DNA of 64,000 bases from VRUE01 sp036271315 (GCA_036271315.1 DATBAV010000042.1:1-64000), one strand, 5' to 3'. Positions 1 through 9,678 are shown, numbered from the stretch's first letter. Notes: generated from the letters alone by a model not told the origin. Program-made: numbers and translations.

Positions 1-487
<487 letters not shown>

Positions 488-493
488 CCGGCG

Positions 494-901
494 CTACGCG
501 GCGGGTGGCTGGTCGATGCGAATCAGGTTGCCGGAGGGATCGCGCACGGCGAAGTCGCGCGTGCCCCAGGGCTGATCGGTCGGCTCCTGCACGATCTCAA
601 CGCCGGAGGCGTCGACCTTGTCGAAGCTGGCGTCGAGGTCGTCGCTGTTGAAGTGGACGCCGTTGAGGGCGCCCTTGGCGATCAGGGCGGCAAGCGCGTC
701 CTGGTCGGCGGGGCTGCCGTTCAGGTAGTTGGTGAGGACGATCGCGACGCCGGGCTGGGAGGCGGCGCCGACGGTGATCCAGCGGAACTCGCCTTTGGCG
801 ACGTCGTTGCGCAGCTCGAGGCCGAGCGTGTCGCGGTAGAAGGCCAGCGCCTGGTCGGGGTCATGGACTAGGACGAAGCATTGGGAGAGTGTGAGGTTCA
901 T
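494..901 (-). CDS. VOC (glyoxalase/bleomycin resistance) family protein
   Basis: A 135-residue single-domain vicinal-oxygen-chelate protein. It has the typical N-terminal hallmark of a strand followed by DQALAFYRDTLGLEL, and ends with the VOC signature FAVRDPSGNLIRIDQP. The upstream ATG at 943 would overlap the AraC-type gene, so the internal ATG at 901 (MNLTLSQCF) is preferred. Such proteins are metal-dependent lyases or dioxygenases, or antibiotic-binding proteins; the substrate cannot be told. Sitting between a transcription factor and a UvrA-like ATPase, it is probably part of a small stress or resistance operon. Confidence 0.85.
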   Translation of the reverse strand: MNLTLSQCFVLVHDPDQALAFYRDTLGLELRNDVAKGEFRWITVGAASQPGVAIVLTNYLNGSPADQDALAALIAKGALNGVHFNSDDLDASFDKVDASGVEIVQEPTDQPWGTRDFAVRDPSGNLIRIDQPPAA

Positions 902-911
902 GCCCGCAAGG

Positions 912-1352
912 CTAGGGAGCCAGGGCCATGGGCGTTTGTCCATTCCTGCTCGGCTCGCGGCTCGGGCGGGTGAGGTCCTTGGCGATACAACCCGGCACGC
1001 CCGCTAGGGCGCCGTGGTCGCGGGCCCGGTAATCCGTCGGCGTCTCCCCCACCAGCTGCGTGAAGCGGGTGCTGAACGAGCCAAGCGACGCGCAGCCGAC
1101 CTCCATGCAGACCTCGGTCACTGACATGTCGCCGCGGCGCAGCAGCGCCTTTGCCCGCTCGATTCGCCGCGTCATCAGGTACCCGTAGGGCGTCTCCCCG
1201 TAGGCCGCCCGGAACTGCCGCGAGAAGTGCGCGCTCGACATCAGGGCGGCGCGGGCGAGCGCGGCGACGTCGAGTGGGCGGGCGTACTCGCGATCCATCA
1301 GATCCCGAGCCCGGCGCAGGTGCGCGAGGTTGTCCAGTTCCTCCGGCGTCAC
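912..1352 (-). CDS. AraC-family helix-turn-helix regulator
   Basis: A short (about 146 aa) AraC/XylS regulator made almost only of the double helix-turn-helix DNA-binding domain: LDVAALARAALMSSAHFSRQF is followed by MSVTEVCMEVGCASLGSFS. There is no N-terminal ligand-binding domain, so it may respond to abundance or another protein. A TTG at 1388 extends the frame, but the GTG at 1352 (MTPEELDNL) gives the usual start. It is the first gene of a leftward operon with the VOC and UvrA-like genes and is divergent from the P450 gene, so it may regulate either side. Confidence 0.85.
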   Translation of the reverse strand: MTPEELDNLAHLRRARDLMDREYARPLDVAALARAALMSSAHFSRQFRAAYGETPYGYLMTRRIERAKALLRRGDMSVTEVCMEVGCASLGSFSTRFTQLVGETPTDYRARDHGALAGVPGCIAKDLTRPSREPSRNGQTPMALAP

Positions 1353-1419
1353 GAGGCCAGTGTAGGAACCGGCGGCGGTTATTCCCAAAACTGGCCAGCC
1401 AGCCAGTAGTATCCAGCGC

Positions 1420-2679
1420 GTGGCCGACCAGGCGAAGAACTCGGAGGCGGCGCGGAGCCTCGAGGACGAGCTCGTGCTCGAGCGCGAGCACTGGGTCGAA
1501 GGCCCGCCCCACGCCCTGTTCGAGCAGATGCGCGGGAGCTGCCCGGTCCACTGGACCTCTGAAGTAACCGAACTGCCAGAGGCCGCGGGCTTCTGGTCGG
1601 TGACGACGGCCGACGACGTCCACGCGGTCAGTCGCGATTGGGAGACCTACTCCTCCGAACTCGGCGGCGTCGTCGCGATCGACGAGGTCTTCCCGATCGA
1701 GCTGGCGCGGGCGATGTTCATCGGCATGGACCCACCCAAGCACGACCGCCTCAAGGCCCTCTTCCAGGCCGGCTTCACGCCGAAGCGGATCGCCGCCCAC
1801 GAGGATTCGATCCGCAAGATCGTCGTCGACGTGCTCGACCGCCTCGAGGGCCGCGAGCGCTGCGACCTCGTCACCGATGTCGCCCAGCCCGCGGTCTCGC
1901 GAGTGATCGGCAGCTTCATGGGGATCCCCGAGGAGGACGACGCGGCCTGGGCGGAGCTGATGAACATGGCCCTGGCGGCGAGCGACCCCGACTACAGCCC
2001 GGACGGCCCCGACAGCATCGAAGCCGTAATCCAGAAAGCGATCGCCGAAATCTTTGCCCGTTGCAGCACGATGATCGCCGAGCGGCGCGAGAACCCGACC
2101 GACGACCTGACCACGGTCCTCGTCAACGCCGAGGTCGAAGGCGAGATGCTGGAGGAGCACGAGATCGTGATGGGCTTCTTCCTCCTCGTCGCCGCCGGCA
2201 ACGACAGCACCAAGGCGACCTACTGCAGCGGCATGCGGGCGCTCCTCGAAGATCCCGACCAGCGCCGGCTCGTCCTCGACGACCCGGCCTTGATTCCCGG
2301 CGCGGTCGAGGAGTCGCTGCGGATGTTCCCCGCCTTCGCCCATTTCCGCCGCACCGCGACCAAGGACACCGTCCTCAACGGCCAGGAGATCAAAAAGGGC
2401 GAGAAGGTAGTGATGTGGTACGCATCCTCTAATCGCGATGCCAGCCGTTACGAGGACCCCGACCGCTTCGACGTCCACCGCAATCCGGAGCACCAGGCCT
2501 TCGGCGCCGGCGGCCGCCACTTCTGCCTCGGCACGGCTCTGGCCCGTCTCGAGCTGAAGATCCTCCTAGAGGAGACCCTCGCCCGCTACCCGGAGATGAC
2601 CCTCGACGGCAAGCCGACCTACGTCGAGTCGGCTTTCCTCAACCAGCTCAAGACGCTGCCGGTCCGGCTCACGGCTTAG
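1420..2679 (+). CDS. Cytochrome P450
   Basis: A 419-residue bacterial P450. The heme-binding loop FGAGGRHFCLG places the axial cysteine near residue 369. The I-helix oxygen-activation motif appears as AAGNDSTKATY near residue 257, with Asn-Asp in place of the usual acid/threonine pair spacing, and the K-helix ExxR is EESLRMFP. No membrane anchor or fused reductase is seen, so it needs external ferredoxin partners, none of which are nearby. The GTG start lies 67 bp from the divergent AraC gene. The substrate is unknown; the FAD monooxygenase downstream may act on related compounds. Confidence 0.93.
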   Translation: MADQAKNSEAARSLEDELVLEREHWVEGPPHALFEQMRGSCPVHWTSEVTELPEAAGFWSVTTADDVHAVSRDWETYSSELGGVVAIDEVFPIELARAMFIGMDPPKHDRLKALFQAGFTPKRIAAHEDSIRKIVVDVLDRLEGRERCDLVTDVAQPAVSRVIGSFMGIPEEDDAAWAELMNMALAASDPDYSPDGPDSIEAVIQKAIAEIFARCSTMIAERRENPTDDLTTVLVNAEVEGEMLEEHEIVMGFFLLVAAGNDSTKATYCSGMRALLEDPDQRRLVLDDPALIPGAVEESLRMFPAFAHFRRTATKDTVLNGQEIKKGEKVVMWYASSNRDASRYEDPDRFDVHRNPEHQAFGAGGRHFCLGTALARLELKILLEETLARYPEMTLDGKPTYVESAFLNQLKTLPVRLTA

Positions 2680-2738
2680 CCGCCGCGCGAGGTGGAAAAG
2701 GGGCGCACTTCCTCCTTTCCACTCCAAATTTATACCAC

Positions 2739-2751
2739 ACAAGGGCCTTGT
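2739..2751. promoter_or_regulatory. 13-bp palindrome upstream of the FAD monooxygenase
   Basis: ACAAGG-G-CCTTGT is a perfect palindrome inside a locally AT-richer intergenic stretch (2680-2848) about 100 bp before the monooxygenase start. It also sits inside a looser hairpin with CACAC and GTGTG ends. It could be an operator for a dimeric repressor; no regulator gene is adjacent, so the assignment is tentative. Confidence 0.3.
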
Positions 2752-2848
2752 AACAAGCCCCGTGTGTGCCCCATACTCGCCGGCCGCAAGCCAAAAACTG
2801 ACGGAACGGGAGTAGTGAAATGTATGTGCTTTCGAACGGGGTGTGGGT

Positions 2849-4327
2849 ATGACCGAGCATGCTGTGGTAGTCGCCGGAGGCGGCCCGACAGGGATGATGC
2901 TGGCGGCCGAGCTGGCGCTGGCGAAGGTCGACGTCACAATCGTCGAGCGGCGTCCCGATCACGTCCTCGTCGGCTCACGGGCCGGCGGGTTTCACTCGCG
3001 CACGATCGAGGTGCTGGACCAGCGTGGCATCGCCGATCGCTTCCTCGCGGAGGGTAAAACGGCTCAAGCCGCGATGCTGGCCGCGACCGTGCTGGACATG
3101 AGCGATTTCCCCACGCGTCATCCGTACTCGCTCGGGATCTGGCAGAACCAGATCGAGCGGATCATGGCCGCCTGGATCGCCGAGCTGCCGGTGCGAATCT
3201 ACTACGGGTCTGAGGTGACGGGCTTCGCCCAGGACGACGCCGGCGTCGAGGTCGAGCTGTCCGGCGAGCGGTCGCTGCGAGCGCGGTATCTCGTCGGCTG
3301 CGACGGAGGGCGCAGCGTCATCCGCAAAGCAGCCGGCATCGAGTTCCCCGGCTGGGATCCGACCAGGAGCAACCTGATCGCCGAGGTCGAAACCACGGCG
3401 GAGCCGCCGCGGGGCATTCGCCACGACGCCACCGGCATCCACGCCCTCAACACGATGGAGGACGGCAAGACGGTGCGGGCGATCGTCACCGAGCGGGAGC
3501 TCGGACCGAGCAGCGAGCCCACGCTGGGCGACCTGAGCGAGGCGCTGATTGCCGTTTACGACACCGATTTCGGGGTCCACAATCCCACCTGGATCTCCAG
3601 GTTCACCGACATGACTCGTCAGGCAGCGACCTACCGTGAGGGACGGGTCCTGCTCGCCGGCGACTCGGCGCACGTTCACTACCCAGCGGGTGGCCAGGGC
3701 CTCAGCCTCGGCGTCGGGGACGCGGTGAACCTGGGCTGGAAGCTGGCCCAGGTGGTCGACGGGACCTCGCCGCAGAGCCTCCTGGATACGTACCAGGACG
3801 AGCGCCACCCGGTCGCTGCCCGCGCGATCCAGCACACGATGGCTCAGGCCGCGCTCCAACGCCGGGACGAGCGCATGCAGGCCCTGGTCGACGTGGTGTC
3901 GGAGATGGCGAGCATGGACGAGCCTCGCAAACGGCTCGCCGGGACCATCTCCGGGTTGGACATTCACTACGACCTCGGCGAGGGGCATCCGCTGCTCGGG
4001 CGCCGCATGCCCGATCTGGATCTGGTCACCGCCGACGGCCCGCTCCGAGTCTTCGAGCTGCTGCACCGCGCCAGGCCGGCGCTGCTCAACCTCGGCGAGC
4101 CCAGCAGCTTCGACGTCGCTCCATGGGCTGACCGGGTTCAGCTCGTCGACGCGGGCTACGAGGGCGAGTGGGAGCTACCGGTACTGGGCGCGGTCACCGC
4201 TCCCACTGCCGTGCTGATCCGGCCCGATGGATACGTGGCCTGGGTGGGAGAAGGAACCGATGCCGGACTCCCCGACGCGCTGACGACCTGGTTCGGGGCG
4301 CCGACGATGGCGTCGAGGAATGGGTAG
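2849..4327 (+). CDS. FAD-dependent aromatic monooxygenase (PheA/TfdB/RdmE-like)
   Basis: A 492-residue class A flavoprotein hydroxylase. It has the dinucleotide-binding AGGGPTGMMLAAEL at residues 9-22, the DG motif GCDGGRSVIRKAAG near residue 150, and the GD motif LAGDSAHVHYPAGGQG near residue 270. The C-terminal thioredoxin-like region typical of polyketide and phenol hydroxylases follows. These enzymes hydroxylate phenols or polyketide aromatics with NAD(P)H and O2. A GTG two codons upstream (2843) is possible, but the ATG at 2849 gives the standard N-terminus. It is 38 bp before the DHFR-like gene, probably co-transcribed. Confidence 0.92.
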   Translation: MTEHAVVVAGGGPTGMMLAAELALAKVDVTIVERRPDHVLVGSRAGGFHSRTIEVLDQRGIADRFLAEGKTAQAAMLAATVLDMSDFPTRHPYSLGIWQNQIERIMAAWIAELPVRIYYGSEVTGFAQDDAGVEVELSGERSLRARYLVGCDGGRSVIRKAAGIEFPGWDPTRSNLIAEVETTAEPPRGIRHDATGIHALNTMEDGKTVRAIVTERELGPSSEPTLGDLSEALIAVYDTDFGVHNPTWISRFTDMTRQAATYREGRVLLAGDSAHVHYPAGGQGLSLGVGDAVNLGWKLAQVVDGTSPQSLLDTYQDERHPVAARAIQHTMAQAALQRRDERMQALVDVVSEMASMDEPRKRLAGTISGLDIHYDLGEGHPLLGRRMPDLDLVTADGPLRVFELLHRARPALLNLGEPSSFDVAPWADRVQLVDAGYEGEWELPVLGAVTAPTAVLIRPDGYVAWVGEGTDAGLPDALTTWFGAPTMASRNG

Positions 4328-4365
4328 AGAGGGCTAAGAGAGTCCGCAACCGAAGGAGAGCCGAG

Positions 4366-4899
4366 ATGGGAAAGCTGATCGCGACAACGCAGGCCACGAT
4401 CGACGGCGTCATCGATCCGGTCGGCGAGTGGGTGCGGCCGGATGGAGACCACGGCGACTACTCGTTCGAGCGTCAGGCTAAATCCAGCGGCCTGCTGCTG
4501 GGCCGTAAGACCTACGAGGGCCTGGCCGGATACTGGCCGAGCAAAGCGGGCAAATGGGCGGACATGGTCAACGCGATGCCCAAGTACGTCGGCTCCAACA
4601 CCCTGTCCGGCGATCTCGAGTGGAACGCGACCCTGCTCGAGGGGAGCTTGGAGGACTCGATCCCGCAGCTGATGGAAGCGGTCGACGGCGACCTGTTCAT
4701 GCACGGAAGCGGCGAGTTCGCCTACGCGCTCGCCGAGAGGGGGCTGATCGACGAGTACGAGGTCTACCTGAACCCCCTCGTCTGGGGCAAGGGAAACGTC
4801 CACGTGCTCGGCGATAAGGGAACCGTCCGGATGAGGCTCGAGGACATCAAGCGATTCGACTCCGAAGTGGTCCTCCTCACCTACCTCCCGGCGACGTGA
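4366..4899 (+). CDS. DHFR/RibD C-terminal domain family reductase
   Basis: A 177-residue dihydrofolate-reductase-like protein of the RibD C-terminal domain family (YyaP/YwjB type). The start GKLIATTQATIDGVI, the NADPH-region GLLLGRKTYEGLAGYW and the later LFMHGSGEFAYAL follow the family pattern. The ATG at 4366 has an AAGGAGAG ribosome-binding site. Its physiological substrate is unknown; folate reduction is unlikely for this subgroup. Its 3' end overlaps the convergent glycosylase gene by 23 bp. Confidence 0.88.
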   Translation: MGKLIATTQATIDGVIDPVGEWVRPDGDHGDYSFERQAKSSGLLLGRKTYEGLAGYWPSKAGKWADMVNAMPKYVGSNTLSGDLEWNATLLEGSLEDSIPQLMEAVDGDLFMHGSGEFAYALAERGLIDEYEVYLNPLVWGKGNVHVLGDKGTVRMRLEDIKRFDSEVVLLTYLPAT

Positions 4900-5491
4900 C
4901 CGCGGCCGAGACGACGATGCCGGCCTCGGTGGCGGGCGCCGCGTAGGCGGCGGCGAGCGTCGCGATCGTCTCGTGGGCGTTGAGGCCGCTCGGGTTGGGC
5001 ACGACCCAGAGCCCCGCGCCGGACCAGTGGGCCGCGCTGTCGAGCGTGTCCGGCTGCCGCCCCAGGGCCGCGCCGCGCTCTCCGAACGCCTCGCGGTAGG
5101 CGGTAACGCCGGCGATCGCCACGACCGCGGGCCGGTGCTTGGCGACAAACCGCTGCAACCGCGCGCCGCCCTCGCTCAGCTCCTCGCGCGAGAGCTCGGA
5201 GGCGCGCGCGGTGGCCCGCCGCACGAGGTTGGTGATCCCGATGCCCCGCGCGACGAGATGCGCCCGATCGGCATCGGTCATCCCGGCGACCCGATCGACC
5301 TCGTAATCGGTGATGCCGGCCGCTGCCAGCGCCGGGTAGAAGCGGTTGGTCGGATGTGCGAAGTGGGTTTTGACCGCCGCCGTCCACAGGCCCGGGTTGA
5401 TGCCGACGAACAGCAGCCTCAGCCTCGGCCCAACCAGATCGTCGACCTCGTGGTCGCGGTATTCCTCAAGCTCCGCGCGCGTGAACCTCAC
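4877..5491 (-). CDS. mug: Mismatch-specific uracil/thymine DNA glycosylase (Mug/TDG)
   Basis: A 204-residue uracil-DNA-glycosylase superfamily member of the Mug/TDG family. It removes uracil, thymine or ethenocytosine from mismatches with guanine at the start of base excision repair. The catalytic motif GINPG lies at residues 30-34 and the second active-site loop reads NPSGLNAH. The GTG at 5491 is chosen because further upstream codons are low-complexity and lack similarity. It is tail to tail with the reductase gene and divergent from the sigma factor operon. Confidence 0.88.
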   Translation of the reverse strand: MRFTRAELEEYRDHEVDDLVGPRLRLLFVGINPGLWTAAVKTHFAHPTNRFYPALAAAGITDYEVDRVAGMTDADRAHLVARGIGITNLVRRATARASELSREELSEGGARLQRFVAKHRPAVVAIAGVTAYREAFGERGAALGRQPDTLDSAAHWSGAGLWVVPNPSGLNAHETIATLAAAYAAPATEAGIVVSAAVTSPGGR

Positions 5492-5565
5492 ACCCGCGAT
5501 CCTGCCCGAGCCGCGCCGAGACCGTCGCGCGGTAACGCTTTCCCCACTCGCGACCAATAAGGGAC

Positions 5566-6222
5566 ATGGAGACAGAGAGAACCCTGCCGAGGCCACCAAG
5601 CGAGCTCAGTCGCCGCCTCAGCGTGGTCGCCGCTCGCGAGCGCGGCGTCGGGCCCGAGCAGTTGCGCTGGATCGGCACCGACGCCGACATCTTCGAGGCC
5701 TTCTACCGCGAACAGGTCGAGGACCTGCAGCGGTTCGTCGCCCGTCGGGTCGGCGACCGCGAGCGCGCCGCCGACCTGACCGCGGAGATCTTTCTCGCCG
5801 CGATCGACTCGGCTCACCGCTACCGGCCGGGCCGGGCCGCTCCCAAGACGTGGCTCTACGGGATCGCCCGCGTGCTCGTCGCCAACGACCGGCGCCGCAG
5901 CGGTCGCGAGCGAGCCGGCGAGGAGCGGCTGCGCGGCAGCGCCCTGCTCGATCCGGAGGACGCGGCCCGGATCGACGCGCGGATCGACGCCGCCGCCCAG
6001 TCGCGCCGCCTCTACGAAGCAATGGACTGCCTCCCCGACGCGGAGCGGGCTGTGCTGGAGCTGGTTGCGATCGACGAGCTGACGGTCGCCGAGGCGGCGG
6101 CTGCGGTCGGCGTGCGATCCGGCACCGCCCGAGTGCGCCTGCACCGGGCGCGGCGCAAGCTGCGCGCCGAGCTCGAGGCCGCGACCCACCAACCGACCCC
6201 AAGAAAGGAGGACCGATCGTGA
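5566..6222 (+). CDS. ECF-type RNA polymerase sigma factor
   Basis: A 218-residue extracytoplasmic-function sigma factor. Region 2 runs through FEAFYREQVEDLQRFVARRV and the -10-binding stretch PKTWLYGIARVLVANDRRR. Region 4 has a helix-turn-helix LTVAEAAAAVGVRSGTARVR. The stop overlaps the GTG of the next gene by 4 bp (GTGA), so the two are translationally coupled, as expected for a sigma factor with its membrane partner. Confidence 0.93.
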   Translation: METERTLPRPPSELSRRLSVVAARERGVGPEQLRWIGTDADIFEAFYREQVEDLQRFVARRVGDRERAADLTAEIFLAAIDSAHRYRPGRAAPKTWLYGIARVLVANDRRRSGRERAGEERLRGSALLDPEDAARIDARIDAAAQSRRLYEAMDCLPDAERAVLELVAIDELTVAEAAAAVGVRSGTARVRLHRARRKLRAELEAATHQPTPRKEDRS

Positions 6223-7916
6223 GTCCGGAGCAGAAACCAAAGCCCGATTTCGAGCAGCGGCTCCTCGCCCGGCTGAAGGCGGTCGTCGCCGAGCGCGGCG
6301 CGGCCGCCGAAGCCGCGGAGGCCGCAAAGGCGCCGGCCGCGACTCCCTCCTGGCGCCGGCGCGCGCCGCGCGTGGTGCTCGGCGCCGGCGTCGCCCTCGC
6401 CGCGATCGCGGTTGCGCTGATCGTCAGCGCCGGTGGCGACAACCCCTCCAAGGCCTTCGCCGTCGAACCGCAGAAGGGCGGCGGCGTGACGATCAAGGTC
6501 TACCGTCTCGAAGACGCCTCCGGCCTCGAACAGGCGCTCCGGGACGCAGGAATCCAGTCCCAGGTGACTTGGCTGCCGGCCGGAAAGGTCTGCCGGGAAC
6601 CGCACTACAAGCCCGCGGTCGTGCACCTTCCGGGTGGTGGCAGCTTTGGCGGGGGGACCATGTCGGGTCCCGGCGGGATCACGATCGGGATCGGCAGCAC
6701 CAAAGCATGGCGCGAAAGCTTTGGGAAATACAGGCGCGGTGAAATATCCGCCGAGGAATATCGGAATTCGACGCCGAATCTGAATCTGGACCCCAAGGCG
6801 TTCCACCCTGACCAGAGCGTGGTCATCTCCGGCACGCCCACTCCCTACGACGGCGACCCCGAAGGGGGGAGCATCACGAAGATGGGCGTCGCCGAAGGCA
6901 CAGTTGAACCCTGCAAGCTGGTCCCGGCACTGCCTAGCGGCTTTGGCGCCTTCGGGTCCAGCGAGGCGGGCGGGCCCGCCTACGTTCCGCGCGGCGACGA
7001 AGCTCTACCCCAAGCCGCCATCGCCGCCGATCTGCGTCAGGCCGCCGAGTCTGCCGAAGCATCCGACACCCAGGTCGAAGCTGCGCCCGGTCCCGGCCAG
7101 TTCCTCTACGCGAAGACGAAGGTGGTCCAGCTCGAGGGGTGGCTGCCGAAAGGCCACGGGAAGGGTTCGAAGACGCACCCCAGGTATTTCGTGCCGATCA
7201 ACGATCCAAGCGCCCGCTATGCCCTGGTGCCGGTGTTGAAAGAGGTCTGGACGGCACCAGACGGGAAGACGCACGTTCGCGAAACCCTCGGCCAGGTCAA
7301 CTTCCTCTCCGACGCGGACCAAAAGCTTTGGGAAGACGCGGGCTCGCCGCCACCCTGGGCCTTCGATCCCAGCGAACATGACGTCAGCCGCGACAGCTCC
7401 GGCCGCGGACTGAAGGAATTCGCAGCCAAGACATTCCGGGGCCGCCATGAATTCACCTACCTGTCCAGGCTCTCACAGCTTCCGACCGAACCCGAAGCTC
7501 TACGCCTGGCCGTCGAAAACCGCCGCGGCGGCAGCTCGCCGCTCGACCCCTCTCCGGCCAAATCGCCGAGGGGCGGTGCGACCGTCGAAAGGCTCCTGGA
7601 AATCCTCAGCGAACCGATCACCAGTCCGGCGCTGCGCGCGGCCGCCTTCAATGCCCTCGCTGAAATTCCCGGCATCGGCCTCGAGCGCAATGTGGCCGAT
7701 GGCGCCGGTCGCCGCGGCGACGCGATCGGCTGGGTCAGGGAAAGCGGGTTCGGTCGCAGGTTCATCTTCGATCCCCGTACCGGCAAGGTCCTGGCTGAGG
7801 CCGAAATGATCTTCGGTCCGAAGGCGACTGCCGAATATGGAGCCCCGGCCGGCACTCCCTACCGAGAAACCGCCTACCTGCAGTCGGGGATCGTCGATTC
7901 CACGCACGAACGCTGA
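6219..7916 (+). CDS. Membrane-anchored sigma-factor partner (CU044_5270-like)
   Basis: A 565-residue protein whose GTG start overlaps the sigma factor stop and is preceded by AAAGGAGG. The N-terminal ~45 residues are cytosolic and charged, followed by one membrane helix (VVLGAGVALAAIAVALIVSA) and a long extracytoplasmic part. The C-terminal ~90 residues, with SPALRAAAFNALAEIPGI followed by DGAGRRGDAIGW and FDPRTGKVLAE, resemble the actinobacterial CU044_5270 family often encoded beside ECF sigma factors. No zinc-type anti-sigma motif is seen. A role as an anti-sigma factor or envelope sensor is inferred from the position. Confidence 0.75.
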   Translation: MSPEQKPKPDFEQRLLARLKAVVAERGAAAEAAEAAKAPAATPSWRRRAPRVVLGAGVALAAIAVALIVSAGGDNPSKAFAVEPQKGGGVTIKVYRLEDASGLEQALRDAGIQSQVTWLPAGKVCREPHYKPAVVHLPGGGSFGGGTMSGPGGITIGIGSTKAWRESFGKYRRGEISAEEYRNSTPNLNLDPKAFHPDQSVVISGTPTPYDGDPEGGSITKMGVAEGTVEPCKLVPALPSGFGAFGSSEAGGPAYVPRGDEALPQAAIAADLRQAAESAEASDTQVEAAPGPGQFLYAKTKVVQLEGWLPKGHGKGSKTHPRYFVPINDPSARYALVPVLKEVWTAPDGKTHVRETLGQVNFLSDADQKLWEDAGSPPPWAFDPSEHDVSRDSSGRGLKEFAAKTFRGRHEFTYLSRLSQLPTEPEALRLAVENRRGGSSPLDPSPAKSPRGGATVERLLEILSEPITSPALRAAAFNALAEIPGIGLERNVADGAGRRGDAIGWVRESGFGRRFIFDPRTGKVLAEAEMIFGPKATAEYGAPAGTPYRETAYLQSGIVDSTHER

Positions 7917-7917
7917 G

Positions 7918-9402
7918 ATGACGGTCCCTCCGCTGAAGCGCATCCTCCTCGCCTCCTGCTCCGCCATCGCCCTGCTCGCGACCCTCGGCGCGCCCGCCGG
8001 CTCGGCCGCGGCCTCGAACTGGACACTGCGGCAACTGCCTCCGACGCCGCTTGAAGGAGGGGGTGCAGACGAGGCCGGCCTATCTGGCGTCTCCTGTCCG
8101 ACCGAATCGCTCTGCGTCGCCGCCGGCGGCTTCGACACGGTCGCCTTCTCGCAGGCGCCTACCGCCGGCGCCGCCAGCTGGCACGTCGTGCATCCCGCCT
8201 ACGACGAGCCAAAGCAGAGCTGCCTGGAAGAAGGCGAACCCGTGGCGTTCTGCTCGAGTCCCCGCGGGTCGCTCGATGGCGTCTCCTGCGCAGGCGAGAG
8301 TCTCTGCGTCGCAGTGGGGTACGAAGGCTCCGTCTACGTTTCGACCGATCCGACCGGCGGTGCAAATGCCTGGTCGGTCAGCGACGTCAACGACGGCGAC
8401 GGCGACGGCGCTACGCACCTAACCGCAGTTTCGTGTCCGTCGACGACCCTGTGCGTGGCAGTCTCCGGTGGGTCGAACAACTCCAACGGCGGCAAGGTCC
8501 TCACCTCGACCGACCCGACCTCGGGGCACTGGCAAGCGGTCCAGCTCAGCGGCCCACTCGATCTCCGCGGCGTCTCCTGCGGCACCCCTTCGCTCTGCGT
8601 CGACGTCGCAAAGGAAGGGCGGATCTTCGTCTCGACCAACCCCACCGGCGGGGCCTCGGCCTGGAAGGAAGCTGGCGCCCCAGGCGGGCCCGGCGATCTC
8701 GAAGGAGTCGCCTGCGCATCGACCCTGCTCTGCGCCGCCGGCAACATGACCGGCAACATCCTCACCTCGACCGAGCCCACGGGCGGCGCGGGGACCTGGC
8801 GCAAGTCAAACACCGGCGGCTCGGTGCAGGTCACCGGTGCCTCCTGCCCGACAGCGCTCCGCTGCCTGGCCGTCGACAACAACGGCGATGTCCTCACCTC
8901 GACCGATCCAACCGGTGGATCCGACTCCTGGACCTTCGAGAACCTCGTTCCCTTCCGGCCCACCGAAGGAACTGAAGAACAGCCAAGCAACGCGCTCTTC
9001 GGCGCCTCCTGCGCCTCGACCTCTCTCTGCGCACTGGTCGGGTCCGACGGCCGCATCTTCACCGCCACCGATCCGTTCTCCACACCCACCGACCCGCCAG
9101 CTCGCAAGTCGAAGCAGCGGCCCCGCACGATCCTCGTCTTCGCCGAGCACTTCTGGGAAGTCGCCACAACCCGCCGCCGCCACATCGGCGCCCGCTTCCG
9201 CTTCTACTCCCCCAGCAAGACGACGGGATTCGAATGCAAGCGCGACCGCGGCCCCTACCGCCCCTGCCGCTCGCCCCTGCGCTATCGAGTAACGCACGGC
9301 CGACACGTCCTGCGCGTCCGCGCCATCGGCCCAACCGGATTGCGCGGTCCGGCTGCGATCAAGCGCTTCCGCGTGCTGAGGCCGATCAAGCAACATCGCT
9401 AG
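7918..9402 (+). CDS. Secreted repeat protein, probable beta-propeller
   Basis: A 494-residue secreted protein starting 1 bp after the stop of the previous gene. It has a signal peptide (LLASCSAIALLATLGAPAG). Seven imperfect repeats follow, each with the pattern G(V/A)SC(P/A)xxxLC(V/A) then ILTSTDPTGG and a tryptophan, so every blade carries a cysteine pair. The C-terminal ~60 residues (FECKRDRGPYRPC, then HVLRVRAIGPTG) match the Ig-like cell-surface repeat common in Solirubrobacter-like secreted proteins. It is probably the extracellular output or sensor of the sigma operon. Function unknown. Confidence 0.8.
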   Translation: MTVPPLKRILLASCSAIALLATLGAPAGSAAASNWTLRQLPPTPLEGGGADEAGLSGVSCPTESLCVAAGGFDTVAFSQAPTAGAASWHVVHPAYDEPKQSCLEEGEPVAFCSSPRGSLDGVSCAGESLCVAVGYEGSVYVSTDPTGGANAWSVSDVNDGDGDGATHLTAVSCPSTTLCVAVSGGSNNSNGGKVLTSTDPTSGHWQAVQLSGPLDLRGVSCGTPSLCVDVAKEGRIFVSTNPTGGASAWKEAGAPGGPGDLEGVACASTLLCAAGNMTGNILTSTEPTGGAGTWRKSNTGGSVQVTGASCPTALRCLAVDNNGDVLTSTDPTGGSDSWTFENLVPFRPTEGTEEQPSNALFGASCASTSLCALVGSDGRIFTATDPFSTPTDPPARKSKQRPRTILVFAEHFWEVATTRRRHIGARFRFYSPSKTTGFECKRDRGPYRPCRSPLRYRVTHGRHVLRVRAIGPTGLRGPAAIKRFRVLRPIKQHR

Positions 9403-9584
9403 TCGCCCCCAACCCATTCCGGCCCAAAGCCCACGTTGGGCCAAAGCCCAAACGCCGCGCCGAACCAGTACACGATCGCAACCAACGAAACGATCCCAAC
9501 TCCAACCGCCAGCCCGAGCACTACGCCTTCAACCTTGCGGCGAGAAGCTCCAGGTGGCGCAGGCGTCGGGTCCATGTCGGGCAT
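9399..9584 (-). CDS. Small single-pass membrane protein
   Basis: A possible 61-residue protein with a proline-rich N-terminus, one hydrophobic helix (VVLGLAVGVGIVSLVAIVYW) and a short tail. It is convergent with the secreted repeat protein, with a 4-bp overlap of stop regions. Support is the clean membrane helix with basic residues before it and the lack of another gene here. No family recognised. Confidence 0.45.
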   Translation of the reverse strand: MPDMDPTPAPPGASRRKVEGVVLGLAVGVGIVSLVAIVYWFGAAFGLWPNVGFGPEWVGGD

Positions 9585-9678
9585 TACACCGACCGGCGCT
9601 CATCGACACATCCTCGTGTCACGTCCATGACCCCGAGGTAATCGACCTACGTACCCACGCGCACTAGGGTCGGCCTCG

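Noticed and set aside
898..2520. 540-residue frame antisense to the P450 gene
   Set aside because: It is an arginine/alanine-rich shadow with no domain pattern; the opposite strand encodes a clear P450 with all its motifs.
5346..6218. Upstream extension of the sigma-partner frame and overlap with the sigma factor
   Set aside because: Composition is Arg/Pro-rich and overlaps the sigma gene entirely; the GTG at 6219 with an AAAGGAGG site is the sensible start.
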